A stretch of DNA of 14,454 nucleotides from TTA-H9 sp002071415. GTDB taxonomy: Bacteria > Bacteroidota > Bacteroidia > Bacteroidales > TTA-H9. The translations under genes and the position numbers were made by a program. Position 1 is the stretch's first letter. Each line of letters opens with the position of its first letter. The stretch is from assembly GCA_035411425.1 (NCBI GenBank), contig DAONSX010000056.1, positions 1 to 14,454 of the forward strand, given 5' to 3'. The notes beneath the pieces are model-generated. The model was not told where the DNA came from and ran no database searches. It worked only from the letters and a program-made list of their open reading frames with translations. Below are positions 12,644 to 14,454 of this stretch, one piece after another.

Positions 12644-14454
12644 TCATTCTTCGCTCTTGTCCTTCGGTTTGAATTTAAGCCCTAAATTCAAATTGAAGGC
12701 ATATTTGGAAGGCTTGTGCGGTTCGCTATTCTTGCCATTATTTTTCGATAGGCGTGGATGACCATATATTTCTTCATATAAAGATGAATATTTGGCATAA
12801 ATGACCTCACGTCTCAATTTCAATGTAGGGCTCTGTTCGCCTGTTTGTGGTGACCATTCATCGGCCACGAGTCTGAATCGTTTTACCTGCTCGTGAAGGC
12901 TCAATGTTTTGTTGAGTCTCTGAACCTCTTCGTCTATTCGCTCGATTACTTCTTCCATCTTTATAAGCTCTCGATTGTCGTGATAATGAATTTTATGCTT
13001 GGAAGCCCAAAAATGCAAATAATTCAAATTAGGAACTATGAAGGCACTCACAAACTTCTCGTTTTCACCAATAATCATAATTTCCTCTATGAAGATGGAT
13101 TCCTTGAATTTGTTTTCGATTACCTGGGGAGCAATATACTTTCCAGCCGAGAGCTTGAAGATTTCCTTTTTGCGATCGGTAATTTTCAGAAATTTACCAT
13201 CCACCAGCACGCCAATATCTCCCGTATGAAAAAAACCATCTTCATCGATAACCTGGGCTGTATATTCTGGATCCTTATAATAACCCAGCATTACATTAGG
13301 TCCTTTCACGAGAATCTCACCATCATTGGCAATCTTTACTTCCACGCCTTCCAATACGGGTCCAACCGTACCAAATTTAATATCTGGCCAGTTAAAATGA
13401 CCTACTGCAATTACCGGTGAAGTTTCTGTCAATCCATATCCTTCTACTACGGGCAAACCCGCACCCCAAAAAATTCTACATAACCTTTCCTGCAACGACG
13501 AACCTCCTGAAACTATTACCTTGATATGGCCGCCTAAGGCTTCTCTCCATTTCACAAATACCAGTTTATCAGCCCATTTTAACTGCAAATCATAAAACCA
13601 TCCATTGGCATTGTTAAACTCAAAACGCTCGGCCAGATGCAATGCCCAAAAAAATATTGCCTTTTTGATGCCATTTAAATCTTTCCCCTGAGCTACAATC
13701 CTGTCGTAAACATTCTCGAGCAATCGCGGAACAGCATTGAACTCATTGGCCTGAATTTCATTTAAATTCGCCACAATACTGCCCATATTCTCTGCATAAT
13801 AAATCCCTATGCCCAAATATTGAAAATCATAATTCATCATCCTTTCATAGATATGCGAAAGAGGAAGAAAACTCAAAACCTTGTCCTCGTGCGTCAAGGG
13901 ATTGATCTTAGAAGTGGCTATGGTATTCGACATAATGTTCCAATGGCTCAGCATGACGCCTTTGGGCTTGCCCGTCGTACCCGATGTGTAAATAATAGTA
14001 ACTAAATCATCGGGCTTTATACTGTTTTTTATTTTCTTCAATGGCCCATCATATTTTTCTCTCATTTTCCTTCCTGTTTCTACAATTTCCATCCAATGAG
14101 GCGCACCTTCCACTTCATTGAAAGTAACCACCATTTGAATTTGTGGCAAAGCATCGGCAATGGGTTTTATCTTGGCATAGAGTGATTTATCGCCTACAAA
14201 AACCAGCTTTGTATCCGAATGTTCGAGAATATAATAATACTCTTCAACATTGAGAGTTGGATAAATGGGAACATGCACAAATCCGCCAAGTGCAAGGCCC
14301 ATATCCACAAAATTCCATTCAGGCCGATTTGCTGTAATGGTAGCAATTTTATCTCCTTGCACGAATCCAAGTGCCATTAGTCCCATACACAAACTCTCCG
14401 AAAATTCTTTATAATCTACTGCCGAAAAATGTATCCATCTACCATTTCTCTTGG
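12644..14454 (-). CDS. Long-chain fatty acyl-CoA synthetase (AMP-forming), 5' end outside the window
   Basis: Activates long-chain fatty acids to acyl-CoA via an acyl-adenylate, feeding lipid synthesis or degradation. The reading frame is open to the right edge, so the N-terminus (probably a few tens of residues) is missing; about 602 residues are visible. Numbering the visible part: P-loop IIYTSGTTGKPKG at 153-165, the A5 motif GYGLTETSP at 338-346, HTGDIG around 409-414 with the ribose-binding Asp, the A8 hinge DRKKEIFKLSAGK at 426-438, and the A10 lysine in SPTLKLRRE near 545. This A10 form and the LSAGKYIAP sequence place it with the large eukaryote-like/FadD15-type long-chain synthetases. 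A basic tail (KFKPKDKSEE) ends the protein. Convergent with the PorP/SprF-like gene. Substrate chain length is inferred from family only. Confidence 0.93.
   Translation of the reverse strand, partial: KRNGRWIHFSAVDYKEFSESLCMGLMALGFVQGDKIATITANRPEWNFVDMGLALGGFVHVPIYPTLNVEEYYYILEHSDTKLVFVGDKSLYAKIKPIADALPQIQMVVTFNEVEGAPHWMEIVETGRKMREKYDGPLKKIKNSIKPDDLVTIIYTSGTTGKPKGVMLSHWNIMSNTIATSKINPLTHEDKVLSFLPLSHIYERMMNYDFQYLGIGIYYAENMGSIVANLNEIQANEFNAVPRLLENVYDRIVAQGKDLNGIKKAIFFWALHLAERFEFNNANGWFYDLQLKWADKLVFVKWREALGGHIKVIVSGGSSLQERLCRIFWGAGLPVVEGYGLTETSPVIAVGHFNWPDIKFGTVGPVLEGVEVKIANDGEILVKGPNVMLGYYKDPEYTAQVIDEDGFFHTGDIGVLVDGKFLKITDRKKEIFKLSAGKYIAPQVIENKFKESIFIEEIMIIGENEKFVSAFIVPNLNYLHFWASKHKIHYHDNRELIKMEEVIERIDEEVQRLNKTLSLHEQVKRFRLVADEWSPQTGEQSPTLKLRREVIYAKYSSLYEEIYGHPRLSKNNGKNSEPHKPSKYAFNLNLGLKFKPKDKSEE

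Noticed and set aside
1..14454. CRISPR array, insertion sequence, phage or antiphage island
   Set aside because: No regularly spaced repeats, transposase, integrase, terminal inverted repeats or defence-type gene clusters were seen; the gene content is mostly housekeeping.

Overview
The window reads as a chromosomal segment of a Bacteroidota bacterium, probably Bacteroidales-like. The evidence is an outer-membrane protein of the PorP/SprF type (type IX secretion), a lipoprotein with a classical lipobox, Bacteroidota-style promoters (TTG, about 18-20 nt, TAnnTTTG), starts without clear Shine-Dalgarno sequences, and a MetRS of the long type with a C-terminal tRNA-binding domain and a KISTS signature. 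No mobile element, phage gene, CRISPR array, rRNA or tRNA was recognised. Ten protein genes are supported; the last runs off the right edge.

Layout. metG (minus strand) lies on the left edge and is divergent from a three-gene operon: an S66 LD-carboxypeptidase, a YraN/UPF0102 protein and an AlkD-like alkylpurine glycosylase. YraN and AlkD overlap by ATGA. A well-formed promoter then drives a two-gene unit: a free methionine-(R)-sulfoxide reductase (GAF fold, all three Cys present) overlapping a small lipoprotein by 8 bp. A 532-bp gap with several small repeats and palindromes follows, then an elongation factor G that stands alone, outside any ribosomal-protein operon. After a 316-bp gap comes the most notable gene: a 1027-residue fusion of an Endonuclease Q-type PHP nuclease to a compact UvrD/Rep-type helicase, ending in a probable beta-clamp-binding motif. 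A PorP/SprF-like outer-membrane protein gene follows. It is convergent with a long-chain acyl-CoA synthetase gene on the minus strand, whose 5' end is outside the window.

How the genes relate. Most are housekeeping or repair genes. YraN, AlkD and the EndoQ-helicase fusion point to nucleic-acid maintenance; fRMsr and MetRS both concern methionine; LD-carboxypeptidase serves peptidoglycan recycling. These are separate transcription units, so a shared pathway is only a loose inference. The fusion protein is the best candidate for a little-described system: one polypeptide that could nick DNA 5' of deaminated bases, unwind from the nick, and be tethered to the replication clamp.
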